A stretch of 64,000 bases of DNA, from NCBI GenBank assembly GCA_003952965.2, contig CM025855.1, positions 23,492,376 to 23,556,375 on the forward strand, in the 5' to 3' direction. The first letter of the stretch is position 1. Every line of letters begins with the position of its first letter. The notes beneath the pieces were generated by a model. That model saw nothing but the letters and a program-made list of their open reading frames with translations. It did not search any database and was not told where the DNA came from. The translations under genes were made by a program, and so were the position numbers. Origin of the DNA: Morella rubra (taxonomy: Eukaryota > Streptophyta > Magnoliopsida > Fagales > Myricaceae). Below are positions 49,151-61,909 of the stretch, piece after piece.

Positions 49151-51904
49151 TGTCACGCCCCGTGCTGGTACTTACCCCCTCGGCTCGCATATAGTAATCG
49201 CATGCACAAAATTCGGGGATTACCGCACGATAAAAACTCTTAGGATCGCTTAAATGCCCTCGAATTTACTTAGTGGAAGACTTGTTTTAAAATGGTTATT
49301 GTTTAAAAGAAAAGTCGTAAATCAGTTTAGAAGCTTGAACGAAAGAAGTGAAATTTCACAAATTAATAAATTGATATATTTGCAATTTACTTAGGAAAAA
49401 CTTAGTCGGTTAATGACAAAAACGAAAATGGCAAAATCGTATAAAGTATCGTATCGTAATAATATGCACTTACTTAGAAAATCTCATTAACGAATTAGGT
49501 TGAAAACTAATTGGTATATAAAAGATTAAAGCGTAATTAACGAAAATAAATAAACCTTGTAGCAAGAAATCAACATAGAGAAATACATACTTTTTCCTTT
49601 ACTTGAACAAGGTTTGGTACAAAATGGGCCTTCAGGAGGATTACAAAAGATCTAGGCCTAAGATATACAACAATGTGAGCTTCCTATAGCCCATCTAACC
49701 TATACAACTGCGTTTCAAGGGTCTAGAAACAGTTTGCCAGCAAAAGAAAATAAAAGAAACAATGAAAGTGGATACAAAACAGACCTTGCATCTAGAATCT
49801 CTTCGGCCTGGAAATAATCCAACATCCTGCTTAACAATAAAAAGGCAAATACAAACAAATATAAAAGTGGTGAGTCCTACTAACTCAGTAAGGTCGGGGA
49901 AAGGGCATGCTCATACATGTATAATTCATGCTTTGGAATAAATAGTACCAGTGCACTAATTTCAAGTCATACAAGTCATAGAAATAGTATAGAGAATGCA
50001 TGCAATGCAATTGAAATGCATTCGCTCATCATATGGTTCCCTGAGGTATTCTCGGTGTCTGCTCTGTTTACCCCCAAAGTCGGGTTGTACGTCCCTCCTC
50101 TCTTTGTGGGACTGTCCTGTGCCACCTACACCAAGACCTTTAAAAACGTCGTCATTGCGTCTAGAAGGAGCCCACCCACTCCCTGTAGTGGTGGGTTGCA
50201 CTCTCCTCATGTGCCCAGTACCGTCACTCTTTCTTCGGGAATCACCTCGCAGGCTTAAGGGTTTCTCACATTTGTTTTCTCTCTCATGATGTGAATGTAA
50301 TTAATGCACGAATATCATTCATGTGCAAGGTATACATCTCAACCCATGATCTGACTTGAAAACATAAACCAACAAAGTGCTTGTAATCTTAATGCATGAA
50401 TAATTAAAAATGTAAATTCTAGAAATTAAATCCACAAACTGAATTTAAAATACTTAATCAGTTTCTGTGTCATATGATTTCAAAATATTAGACCTTTTTC
50501 TTAAATAAAGTCATTAAATACCACAAGAAAACATCAGATCATCGTCAAGAACCTAACAGCAATCAGCAAACATCTTTAAAAGTCATTTCTTTCCATTTTC
50601 TTTCCATTTCCTTAGAACACATCTCATGCATGTGTTCCCTTTTCTTTTCCTTGCCAATCCATGGCCTTTCTACTCATTTTGAGCATTCTTGAGGCACTGT
50701 CATAACCCTTTTCACCATTGAGCATCACTTACAAGCTCTTATCATCATCAAATCCACATTCAACATGCATTTTCACCAACCAATATGTCACCAACCGAAA
50801 CTCATAACATAAATATCATAAAACCAATATGCAAGCATTAAATATGAAAGATCAAGGCTCCATATTGAGGCCGTGGCGTTTTAGGCCATCCTTTTATCAT
50901 ACTAATGAAAGAATTAGTAATGGAATTTATAATTAAATGTTAAATCTGCCCTAAGTCTTCAAATTAAGACTTATTGGGCCTTCTTAGATCCTACTGGGCC
51001 TATCCCTAAAGTTTCAAAGTATTCTGGGTTAACGGGCCTAAAGTCCATTTAGGCCACTAAACGGGCTTTGTGATTTAAGCCCCTAATTCTACTTGGTTTG
51101 GACTCAAATTTGGGCTTCCCCATCTATTTTTCATGCTCTACACAGCCATAAATTTATTTTTCCAGTTCAGACCTTTTTACCCTAACGTTTTGTGTGAAAT
51201 GTTGAAACTGCCCTTAGAGACCTCCAAGGGCATTTTCGACCTTTCTCAACCTCCGATTGAGCTGAAATTTTTACTGGGACCTATTGTGACCATATAATGC
51301 ATGTCCACCAATTTTCATGAAAAAAATCCAAGGATTTCATGGGGACGTTTTGGACAGCAAGGGTTTTCACTAAAAAGTTCTAATTTTTCATTTCATGTGA
51401 TGTTTATGTGCTATAATCCTTAAATCTAATGATTTAGGTCATCATAACTGAAACAATATAATCACAACATGCATTAAAATATAGATCAGCAACAAAAATC
51501 ACATGTAACTTCATAACTTCCTTTAAAATCATCAAAATAACACATGCATGAATATTTTGGTTCAAAACTTCATCTCATGCCCTCTTGGCTTCATTTCCAT
51601 GGCCTTGATCTGCCATTTCAACCATAAAATCCATCCCTTGCCATTCGGTTCACCTCAGAACCCTTTCATCACAAGATTTCTCAACAAAAGCATGTAAATT
51701 CCATCATAAGCATAAGTATTCACATGCAACAAAAACAAGCTCAACCCTACATTTTTTCCCAACCAAATATGCATAAAACTAGCCCTTACCTATACTTGAA
51801 TGCAAGCTCTTTTTCTCCTCTTTCATTTTCTTCTTCTTTCTCTTCATTTCCCTCTCTTTTTCTTGGTTGATCCTCTCTTTTCTCTTTTCTCTCTTCTCTC
51901 TTCT

Positions 51905-51947
<43 letters not shown>

Positions 51948-52814
51948 TCATAACTTCTCTCTTCATTCTCTTCTCTCCCCCCCTTTTTCTCTCTCTTGAT
52001 TCATGGCAATGAGCATTGCCGTGAGTCACTTGTTCTCTTTCACTACATCTCTTTTTTTTTTTCTTTATTCTAGCTAATTAATTAGGGGCATGCTATAATT
52101 TGGAGACTTAATGATTATGGAGACAAGGCATTAATAATATTCATTGAATCTATACACATACGAGAGAGAGTTTTTGTCACATGGCCAACAAGATAGATTT
52201 ACAAAATCTTCACTGGGTTAACCAAATCTTCACTAAATTATCTGATCAAGAGTGTTGTAGAGTGACTTGGGTGGGTTTTGGGCTTCCATGCACTAATGGG
52301 CTTCAGCCAACTCATTTCCATAGGCCCAAGTCCATAATTCAACAACCCTAGGCCCAATTGAAATTTAAATGCAATTAAACAAGCATTTTAAAATAATTAA
52401 GCTCAAAGAAAATCAAATACCCAAAAATAAAATCAAATTGGATCATTTACATCACAATAATATAAGAAAGGAGAAATTATTAAAGCAAAGGCTAAAAATA
52501 AAATATTTAAACAAGAAAGGGAATTCGGTCACATATATGAAAGTTGAATCAAATTAATCTAAAACCTTAAATGAAATAAAAATCAAGTCAATTAAACAAT
52601 TTAAACACTTGAATTGCAATAAAAATAGTGATCTTAAATTAAAGATTAAAAATTAAAAGAAATAAATTTTATAAGCAATTAATCAAATGATAAATATTAC
52701 GCAAGACACAAGGTTAGAAAATAAAGCGAAAACCTTAACACAAGAGTTTCAAAAATAGCTCGAAAAGTTAGAGGTATCACATCAAAAATAGCTCGAAAGG
52801 TTAGAGGTATCACA
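49151..52814 (-). mobile_element. Solo LTR, 3.66 kb, minus orientation
   Basis: Flanked by the perfect 5-bp direct repeat GGCCA (49146-49150 and 52815-52819). Read inverted it starts TGTGATACCTCTAACC and ends GGGGCGTGACA, classic plant LTR termini. The 5' edge (plus-strand 52740-52814) contains two copies of a 36-bp unit ending GTTAGAGGTATCACA. A long CT microsatellite lies at 51880-51953. No gag or pol sequence is seen inside; the frames present are low-complexity. The length points to one of the long-LTR gypsy families, but the lineage is not identifiable. Confidence 0.85.
51880..51953. repeat. CT microsatellite
   Basis: A nearly pure TCTCTC run with a few TTCTC interruptions at its left side, within the solo LTR. 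Confidence 0.9.
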
Positions 52815-52819
52815 GGCCA

Positions 52820-53931
52820 GTTTACAAAAAGATAGTCAATGTACTTGTAAGAATTGGCTTAACATAAAGAGTGCAAATTCTTGCAACTAACACTACAAAG
52901 AGTTGCTGGGCAAACATCAAAAAACTAAAGAGAGATTTCACATTGGAAGCAGGAAATCTACTAGTTTCTACCACCATCTTGCCATTCTTTTTATGTTACT
53001 CTTCATTACCTTCCAACTGATCTGCAAAGGCCCTGCAAGTGAATAAGAGTAGACAACTTAAACTGAATCGTAAAAAGAATAAATATTTCATGCATTTGTC
53101 TTAGTGGGTGACAATGTGAGACACAAATCATATACGAGAAAACTGAAACATCTTAAGATGTATCCAGTCAATAGTTTCTCTGGTAGAATGATGCTATAGT
53201 GCATATTGTAACTAGCAATGTAACATGAGGCCATGAAATCAAAGCTGACCTGAAGAAAAAAAATTACCATCTGCGGTCACTTGGTAAAAGCAACAGTCAA
53301 AACCATATATTCTGCTTTATTACCATGTTAGTGGAACGTGCTGGTAAAAGCAACATTCAAAACCATATACAACGAATAGCAGCTCACTACAACTATAGCA
53401 AAAATCATAAAGATGAACTGTTTTTATTTGATCTGCTCCGAACCGATTCTTCTCCAATTTGACAAAAAAAAGACATTCACAAGAGCATAAAACATTTCAC
53501 AAACTCAACTAATAATACGTACAAAATCACAAAATCCCCGAACTTAAATCGAAACCCCCAAATCATGCCCTTATCAAAACCCTAAAATCTTGAATGAACA
53601 AACCCTAAAGCAAAGATAGCTAGCTGATTGTCTATATTCTAGCTAGGGCAAACAAATCATACTTGATAAAGCACAAAGAGAGTCTATAAAATTCTGGCAA
53701 TGGGAAAAGGATGACGCGAGAGAAAGAGAGGGGAATCGGGAAAACTGAGAGAACAAGACAGAGAGAGGAGAGTTCCGCGAGAGAGGAACAGAGTGTCAGG
53801 CGGTAGCTGGTGGTTAAAAGGCCAAGGCAGAGTACTCGGTGTGCGACAGGCAAAGAGCGAGAGAAGGCTGATGGGGGTGGCTAGCTCGGGGAGAGAGAGA
53901 GAGAGAGAGGAACTTATAAAAGTAGCATTAG
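52820..53931. other. Non-coding stretch with a leader-like segment
   Basis: On the minus strand, 53900-53630 is rich in CTCTCT and reads like a plant 5' untranslated leader. It ends in short frames (60-100 codons) without a recognisable domain. It may be host sequence captured by the surrounding DNA transposon. A GA microsatellite lies at 53890-53909. Confidence 0.35.
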
Positions 53932-56458
53932 TTTTTATGACCATTCTCATTGACCATAAAAAAAATTCCGTGACCACAAACAACATGATGACAAAAAATA
54001 TTTTTTTGTCACTGCATCCCTATTTATGGTGACCAACGCAATATGGTTAAAAAAAATTTTAGTCACCATAGGCTCTTTTTAATTAGGCCGACCCAAAAAA
54101 AAAAATCTATTGAATGTCTACTTTTAGTCACTTGTGACAATGAAGAATCGGCCATCAATAAATATAATCGAGCTACGAAATGTTTGATGAGAATTTTGGT
54201 TGAAATATAAAATTCAAGTTTTGACCAATTTTTTGGTGGATAATTAGCTAAATGTCGTCACAAAATAGTCAAAGAATTCGAGACTACAAAATTTGACAAT
54301 AGAATAGGGTAAAATGGTGGAAATTGCGAGTTTTTATGACCATTCTTATTGACCATAAAAAAATTCATGACCACAAATAACATGATGACGAGAAATATTT
54401 TTTGGTCACTGCACCCCAATTTATGGTGACCAACGCAATATTGTTAAAAAAAAATTTAGTCACTACAGGCTCTTTTTAATTAGGCCGACCAAAAAAAAAA
54501 TCTATTGAATGTCTACTTTTAGTCACTTGTGACAATAGAAAATCGGTCGTCAATAAATATAATCGCGCTACAAAATGTTTGACGAGAATTTTGGTTGAAA
54601 TATAAAATTCAAGTTTTGACCAATTTTTTGGTAGATAATTAGCTAAATGCCGTCACAAAATAGTCAAAGTATTTGAGACTACAAAATTGGACAATAGAAT
54701 AGAGTAAAGTGGTGGAAATTGTGAGTTTTTATGATCATTCTCATTGACCAAAAAAAATTCGTGACCACAAACAACATGATGATGAAAAAAAAAATTTTGT
54801 CACTGCATCTCTATTTATGGTGACCAACACAATATGGTTAAAAAGAAATTTAGTCACTATAGGCTCTTTTTAATTAGGCCGACCCAAAAAAAAATTCTAT
54901 TGAATGTCTACTTTTAGTCACTTGTGACAATGGAGAATCGGCCATCAATAAATATAATCGAGCTACGAAATGTTTGACGAGAATTTTGGTTGAAATATAA
55001 AATTCAAGTTTTGACCAATTTTTTGGTGGATAATTAGCTAAATGCCGTCACAAAATAGTCAGAGTATTTGAGACTGCAAAATTTGACAATAGAATAGAGT
55101 AAAGTGGTGGAAATTGCGAGTTTTTATGACCATTCTTATTGACCATTAAAAAATTCATGACCACAAACAACATGATGACGAGAAATATTTTTTGGTCACT
55201 ACACCCCTATTTATGGTGACCAACGCAATATGGTTAAAAAAAAATTAGTCACTATAGGCTCTTTTTAATTAGGCCGACCCCAAAAAAGTAATCTATTGAA
55301 TGTCTACTTTTAGTCACTTGTGACAATGGAGAATCGTTCGTCAATAAATATAATCGAGCTATGAAATGTTTGATGAGAATTTTGGTTGAAATATAAAATT
55401 CAAGTTTTGACCAATTTTTTAGTGGATAATTAGCTAAATGATGTCACAAAATAGTCAAAGTATTTGAAACTACAAAATTGGACAATAGAATAGAGTAAAG
55501 TGGTAGAAATTGCGAGTTTTTATGATCATTCTCATTGACCATAAAAAAATTCGTGACCACAAATAATGTGATGACGATAAATATATTTTGGTCACTACAC
55601 CCGTATTTATGGTGACCAACGCAATATGGTTTAAAAAAAAAATAGTCACCATAGGCTCTTTTTAATTAGGCCGACCCAAAAAAAATAATCTATTGAATGT
55701 CTACTTTTAGTCACTTGTGACAATGGATAATCGGTCATCATTGAATGTAATCAAGCTACGAAGTGTTTGACGAGAATTTTGGTTGAAATATAAAATTCAA
55801 GTTTTGACCAACTTTTTGTGGATAATTAGCTAAATGTCATTACAAAATAGTCAGAGTATTTGAGACTACAAAATTGGACAATAGAATAGAGTAAAGTGGT
55901 GAAATTGTGAGTTTTTATGACCATTCTCATTGACCATAAAAAATTCGTGACCACAAACAACATGATGACGAGAAATATTTTTTGGTCACTACACCCTGAT
56001 TTATGATGAGCAACACAATATGGTTAAAAAAATATTTTGGTCACTATAGGCTATTTTTATTTAGGCCGACCCAAAAAAAAAATCATTGATTATCTACTTT
56101 TAGTCACTTGTGACTATGGAGAATCTGTCGTCATTGAAAGTAATCAAGCTACGAAGTGTTTGATGAGAATTTTGGTTGAAATATAAAATTCAAGTTTTAA
56201 CCAATTTTTTGGTGGATAATTTGCTAAATGTCATCACATAATAGTCAAAGTATTTGAAACTACAAAATTGGACAATAGAATAGAGTAAAATGGTGAATAT
56301 TTCGACTTTTATGACCATTCTCATTGACTAGAAAAAATTTCATGACCATAAACAGTATAATGACAAGAAAAAAATTTTGGTCACTAAAATTCAATTTATA
56401 GTGACCAACGCAATATGGTCAAAAAGCTTTTGGTCGTTATTGGCTCTTTTTTTTGTAA
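53932..56458. repeat. Tandem array, about 396-bp unit, six full copies plus part of a seventh
   Basis: Unit starts (TTTTTATGACCATTC) lie at 53932, 54331, 54726, 55121, 55517, 55912 and about 56306, giving spacings of 394-399. Each unit holds the same order: GACCATAAAAAA, GACCACAAACAACATGATGA, ATTTATGGTGACCAACGCAA, AATTAGGCCGACC, TTTTAGTCACTTGTGACAAT and CAAGTTTTGACCAATTTTTT. Copies differ by about 5-10% by eye; the last is the most diverged. There is no long reading frame. The GTCAC/GTGAC motifs resemble CACTA subterminal repeats, and the array ends at a CACTA-like TTTTGTAATG. Confidence 0.93.
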
Positions 56459-56462
56459 TGTG

Positions 56463-57238
56463 CTGATTTTGTTGATTTAAAGTAATTTATCACTTTATAG
56501 ATCTTGAACATGTTCAAAAAATATGATATAAAATTTTAAAGAGGGAAAGATACTTAGTCACCCAAGTGTCAATTCTGTCTAAATCGAGATTTTTTCAACT
56601 TGGAGTGGGATGTAAATGACTAATACGTGTTTGTTTTGGTGCATACTGCATACATATCCAATCGAAAGGGAAATATTTGATCCTGACAAAAATACAGCTC
56701 ATCTAAAGAGGCAAGTTTGGCCTCATGCAGTTTGAGCATGGACAGCTTCTGATACAAAACTTCTACCAATCAAATAACTGCGTTTCACTTTCTTCTATCA
56801 CTTCAAAGCTAAGCGAAAGAGAGAGAACATTGACAGTCATTTTCCATGAGGCCCCCACCCGCAAAGCCACGACAACTACCTAATATGTCTGGCATGCCAC
56901 TCTTGTCATCCACAAATACATCCATGGCTGCCCTACGAAATTAAACAACCCCCGACCATCTTGAATTTCGATCTGCGCATCTTATGGAATAACGAACAAA
57001 CACGTGTTTTATTTTGTTGTTTGTTTACAATATTGAATCTTCTCTAAAGCCCATCTTCATTTGGGCACGTCTGGGGCTCCGAGTTTAGGGCCTTTAGGCC
57101 CAACGTAGATGTCCACATAGAAGACTATGACCGATTAAAAAAAGATTCAGGGTCGATTGGACAACAGGCCGACAAATCGGCTGGCTACGCACCCATGGTT
57201 GTGTTCAATGGCCTAGTTCACCCACAAGTTGGGCCGGG

Positions 57239-57269
<31 letters not shown>

Positions 57270-58469
57270 GCCTACCGCACTCACTCTAATTTGTTGCGTA
57301 CTGCAGATAGGTGACGACTGACGAGACCGAATTTTCTGCTCCTCCAGGGTAATGGAGTACTTGAAGGTCAGTGGGCCTTCTTCCTTTAAGAAAATGCAGC
57401 TTTTCTCTTACCCAATTGCAGAGACGTTAAAACGCCGATAGCGACAGATCCACCCTCGTGGTACAAGTAGGCCTTCTTACTTCTTCATTCTGGGTTCATA
57501 CTCACAGATGACGAAGAAAAAGACAAAAAAAAAAAAAAACCAAAAAGGCCGCATAATTAATTAGGTCAGTACGCATCTCTGGCTTGCCATTGTCTGCCTC
57601 TGACGGTAGCACCCACCATTGTTCCCCCCATAATCCAGTTGAAGAATGAAGACCTAACCATTCCTTCCTACCTCTGCCTATCTTTCGGACGTTCTATGAA
57701 AACGATCCGCGTTCCATGTTAGTCTTTGTCGATACTTGAGGAGCTCACAGAATACCATTAGATTAACAAGTTAGAGAGTAGAGTAGTGTTCGGATGAGAT
57801 CAAGTTCTTACGTACGTAATCTCTTTCAATATGAAGGTTTGGGTTCAAATTTCATGTAATCCGTTGAGTGGGCGCGGGCGCGCGATTCCTTGTTCCTATG
57901 CCCTTTGAAGGGCAGTTGCGTAATGGGCAAGTTTTTACGACAGCCAGGCTTTTAGCTGGCACTCAATACACATGCAGCGGTCATTTGGGAAGCAAAGAAG
58001 GGCAGAGTGTCAGCAGAGCAGCAGGTCGCCCCCCACCACCCCCACAATCCATCTTTATTTTTCTGGTGGCCTGGACACTTGTAGGCTTACCAAGGCGCAC
58101 AAATGGCACTCAGGGGTCTTACTAGTGGGGTTGATCAAGAGTTGATGAACTACTACTCGTCACAAACATGTTCATTTCCGAATATACAAGCACTGCCAAG
58201 TTGAATTGGGATTCATCCAAATTAAGATCAGCTTCTTTCCTCATGGTGCTTCTCTACTCTTCTGTCTTCTTCTATTTCTTGGGACCAATAATTATATATT
58301 TTCGACGACTCCTATAAAGTTCAACAACTAACCATATGAGTATGGAATGAAATTGTTATCTTCCAATGATTTAGGTTCGTAAATGTACACCTTTTATATC
58401 TAAATTGGGAGATAAGTCGGGTTTGGTTTTTGTGTACTATTTCAAAGTCATTTAAAGAAGTGTTAGAGA
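56463..58469. other. Intergenic stretch, no supported gene
   Basis: Contains a CT microsatellite (57243-57269) followed by an ATG at 57352 with a 29-codon frame that has no recognisable homology. A GGGTTCAAATTTC sequence near 57841 resembles a tRNA B box, as in tRNA-derived SINEs, but no A box or tail is convincing. Confidence 0.4.
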
Positions 58470-59010
58470 CCCTTTTGGTTATTGGCTTTCCCTTCATTTC
58501 AAACATGGTTCTTGGAATTTGCAATTGATCGTAAGCCGTCCTTGGATTTAAGGACAAAGGGTATGTATAAAATGGTTCTTCCTTCAATTTACCTCTAAAA
58601 TTAACGGATTGACTCATTATACCTAATAAAATTAATGTAGGTATGTACAAAATGATACTTCCTTCGGTTTGCCTCCAAAATTAATAGATTGACACATCAT
58701 ACCTAATAAAATTAGGTCACTTGTCAAATTAACCAAATTATAAGCTTTAGGTCAGATAAAAAAAATAAAAATTTATTTGTCGTATTTTATTTTATTTTTT
58801 ATTTTAAATTTTATTTTATTTTTTGATATTTTTATTTGATTAATTTTGTTAATTGGACATGCGTCATAATTAAGCATGATGTGTCAATCTGTTAATTTTA
58901 AATGGCAAAGTGACAACGACTGTTTTTGGACTGTTTATGATCAATTGGAAAATTTAAAGACAGATTTTTGAAATGAAGGCAAACCAACTGACCGTACGGT
59001 TATTTAACCC
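58470..59010. mobile_element. Fold-back (MULE-like) element
   Basis: Left and right halves are inverted copies. CCTTCATTTCAAACATGG near 58492 pairs with the inverse of TTTTTGAAATGAAGG near 58964; GCAATTGATCGTAAGCCGTCC near 58520 with TGTTTATGATCAATTGG near 58935; and GATTGACACATCAT near 58687 with ATGATGTGTCAATC near 58878. The left arm also carries an 80-bp tandem duplication (about 58560 and 58639). Target duplication not resolved. Confidence 0.6.
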
Positions 59011-59099
59011 TTTAAAGAACACCCATGGTAAAGTGACGCAACTATTCACATATTAATGTCAACCAACTTTTATTAATATGTTATGCCTTATCTTTGGGA

Positions 59100-59899
59100 T
59101 GAACCCCACTATTTAGTGGCCACTCCATTGGAATATTCCAAGGAGTCCACTAAAGTTTAGCGACTACTTATTGATTTTGTAGCAAGGCATCCATGTTTTT
59201 GGCGAACTTAACGACCACTGTGATTTGTGACTATTATAATGCATATTACCATAGTGCACTCAATTGCTTCTTCTTCTTTTTTTAAGATATATTTTTTAGA
59301 GCTTTTATTTTTCAAAATGTTATCCTTTCATATATTTTTTATTCTAAGTTTTATATTTCTTTTCTTTAGCTTTTATACTTTCTGCATTTTTCTATGTTTT
59401 ATGATATATCTTTTTTCCTTTGATGACGAAGATTTTCGTTACTAACAGCATATTTTAGCAATGAAATGCTATATTCATCACTAAAGATATGTATTTTAAT
59501 AACGTGTGTTTAAAGTTTTTAGTGAAGAAACTAGTACAAGAGGTACGTACTTTTAAGTTGGGTTCATTGTGATAATACTTTTTGCGCCGCATGTAGAATT
59601 TTCTAGCTAACGACGAAACAATATTTTCTTTGCAAAAGGGATATTTTTAACCACGAATTTGGATTTTTCGCAATAACACTTTTTGGGACGTATTTAAAAT
59701 TTCGACGCCAAAAACATGTGTTTTAATTCTTTAGCGATGAAATTGAGTTATCGATGATAATTCTATATTCGTTGCTTAAAATTTACGTTTTTAATATTTA
59801 AAGGCAAAACAATATTTAAGTCGTAAAATAGGTTTTTTAGCTACGAAATTAGATTCGTTATTAATAAATTCTTCGCTAAAGGGCAAAGTCCTTGTAGTG
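59100..59899. mobile_element. CACTA-type right end with subterminal repeats
   Basis: Ends GTCCTTGTAGTG at 59899 (inverse of CACTACAAGGAC), preceded by short inverted motifs (TAGCNACGAAATTNG, TTCGTTATTAATAA, TTAGCGATGAAATTG) over about 450 bases. The left boundary is a guess; no CACTA start with a matching terminus was found. Confidence 0.45.
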
Positions 59900-60589
59900 A
59901 ATGGATATAGATCATGGAATGACTTTCTTATATAGATCATGGAATGACTTTCTTTCTCTTGATCTGATTAATCGAAAGAGACCTAAATTAAAATTTCACC
60001 ATTGAAAATTAGATGTTCTTGAATTTGGTGAGTCCATAGGGATATCAAAAACTTCTATGGAATGGAGCTGTTAGGAAAAGTCGTCGTCAGTAAAATCAAT
60101 GTACACATTCATTAAGGAAGCAATATCGCCTTGAATAAATTGTTCATCTTCTTCGATGCCTATCTTTTGCATAGCGGCAAAGAGAAAATTCAATGAATGA
60201 GAAAAAAGTTGAAGATGGAGGGAAAAAAAAAGAAAAAAAAAAAGGAGAACACCACTCCAGTGCGCGGTTGATGAAGATCCCCACTTCGTGATGGGGATAT
60301 TTCGTCTTATATGTGGATTAAGCCCTTCTTCGAAGTGGTAGTTAAAGAGGGAGATTGTCCAATCTTGCAGGCTGTCAGTTTTTTTTTTAAAAAAAAGAAA
60401 GCAAAAAGAGTGACTGGGTCAACCAGTCTAGCCAACTCCTTCTAAGTCTGATTATATGAACTCTCACTTGGTGTAAAATGTTCAGATTGAGTCATATCTA
60501 CTTGCCTTAGAAAGTGAGGACAGTCACTACAGCCCCACTAACATACAAGTGATAATAGAGGTAAGAGAGTTGACATATTTTTCATATAG
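59900..60589. other. Intergenic stretch, nothing recognised
   Basis: A 24-bp direct repeat (TATAGATCATGGAATGACTTTCTT) occurs twice at 59906-59955. Otherwise no supported content. Confidence 0.45.
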
Positions 60590-61110
60590 CTGAAAAAGGC
60601 CATGGGATGAATGGTTTACATTCATATGCCAACCTGCCGTAGCCTTTGATCAGGAGAGGGACTGAGTTAGGCTAGAATTAAGAAGCAAAAGCATAAAGCA
60701 TCAACAAGAAGGCCAATAGAGGTCTTGATTTTATATATTACAAAGCTCAATGCCTTAATGCCCACTCTAGATATGGACCGAACTGTTTTACATGTTATTA
60801 ACCCAGCTCACATACCACGTCCTAAATCATCCAAGTGGAAGGACCGGTCCAAAAGCCAAAATGATCAAATCAATGTCTTATATTTTGCTATTTTTGGCTT
60901 TTCTTGTTGCTGAGAAAAAAAAAAAAAGAGAAAAAAGAAAGACAAATGGCATGAAAATAGCAAGGCATGCTGTTCAATAGCTGAAAAGGCAAAGGGCTTG
61001 AGATGAATGGGCCACATTCAAATGCCCTTGGCATTTGATTAAGAGAGGAATTAAGTTAACTAAGCAATAAGAAACAAAAGCATCGAGCTACGAGCATCAA
61101 AACCAAACAT
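60590..61110. repeat. Spaced duplication upstream of the SPL gene
   Basis: About 130 bp at 60590-60720 (AGCTGAAAAAGGCCATGGGATG ... AAGCAAAAGCATAAAGCATC) recurs, diverged, at 60978-61110, offset about 388 bp. The copies lie within 650 bases of the SPL leader and could form part of its promoter. Confidence 0.6.
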
Positions 61111-61200
61111 GCTCTCGTTCTTCCTAGAGGCAAGAGAATGGGGTCCTAAAACGGAATTTCACGTACTCTCAAAAGTTAACGACTTACGCAAGGCCTCGAC

Positions 61201-61326
61201 ATGCTTTTGTACAAGTGTAGTAGTGGAAATCATGTTGACTCAGCGTGTATCTGCTTCGACCTCACCGGGGGCCTCATAAACCATTCTCTCTGTCTCTTCA
61301 CTCTCTCTCTTGCACTGTTCGCTCTG
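61201..61326 (+). other. 5' untranslated first exon of the SPL gene (predicted)
   Basis: A CT-rich leader-like segment ends CTCTG and is followed by a good donor GTAAGC at 61327. The next acceptor in a suitable context is TTGTAG at 61858-61863. The intron (61327-61863) is T-rich. The transcription start is not visible, so the left edge is arbitrary. Confidence 0.45.
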
Positions 61327-61909
61327 GTAAGCGAAGAACAATTCCCTCCACATTTTTTTTTTCCGTTGTCTTCTCTTCCATTTTTTTGGCTTGTATATTC
61401 CATCTGGTTCCCGAGAAGCAATAGGAAAAAATGATTTAAGGCTGTTAATCTTTTTGCTGCCGCTTCTTATCATCGAATTTTCTCATTAGCAAACGTTTGG
61501 CCCTTCTCGTCCTTTTCCTCTGATTTCCTTGCGGCCAAACGGAGCATGAGTTTATGTTGAATATTCTCAGTTGATACGTCTGTACTCTGGGGAGTTATTT
61601 TCAGTTTACGCTGCTCGGACGTGGAATTTTCGTTTTGTCTTTGGTGTGAATAGTATAAGACCAATGTTGTCGTCTCTTTACTATTATTCTGGGTTATTTT
61701 CAATTTTCTGATTGTAAATGCGAGTCCTTTCATTTTCGTTTCTGCAATGCTTGTCCCATAGGAATGATACGTCTATGTGGCTTTCGAGTTGACTTGTGAC
61801 GGGCTGATTTTTCTTTTGGTAACTTGAGAGTGATGAATGCTTTCTTTTAATGAATAATTGTAGGCACTGAGATCATCCACAATATCTGCGACTTTTGCTC
61901 TGTTCCATA

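Noticed and set aside
52369..52557. Lys/Asn-rich 62-codon frame within the solo LTR
   Set aside because: AT-rich low complexity, as expected by chance in this composition.
53932..56458. Tandem array considered as CRISPR or a centromeric satellite
   Set aside because: Plant nuclear context, no repeat-spacer structure. The array is too short, and too close to transposon ends, to call centromeric.
57352..57441. 29-codon frame after a CT microsatellite
   Set aside because: Too short, no homology, and no convincing donor or continuing exon.
57795..57880. GGGTTCAAATTTC, a B-box-like sequence
   Set aside because: No matching A box at proper spacing and no SINE tail or target duplication.
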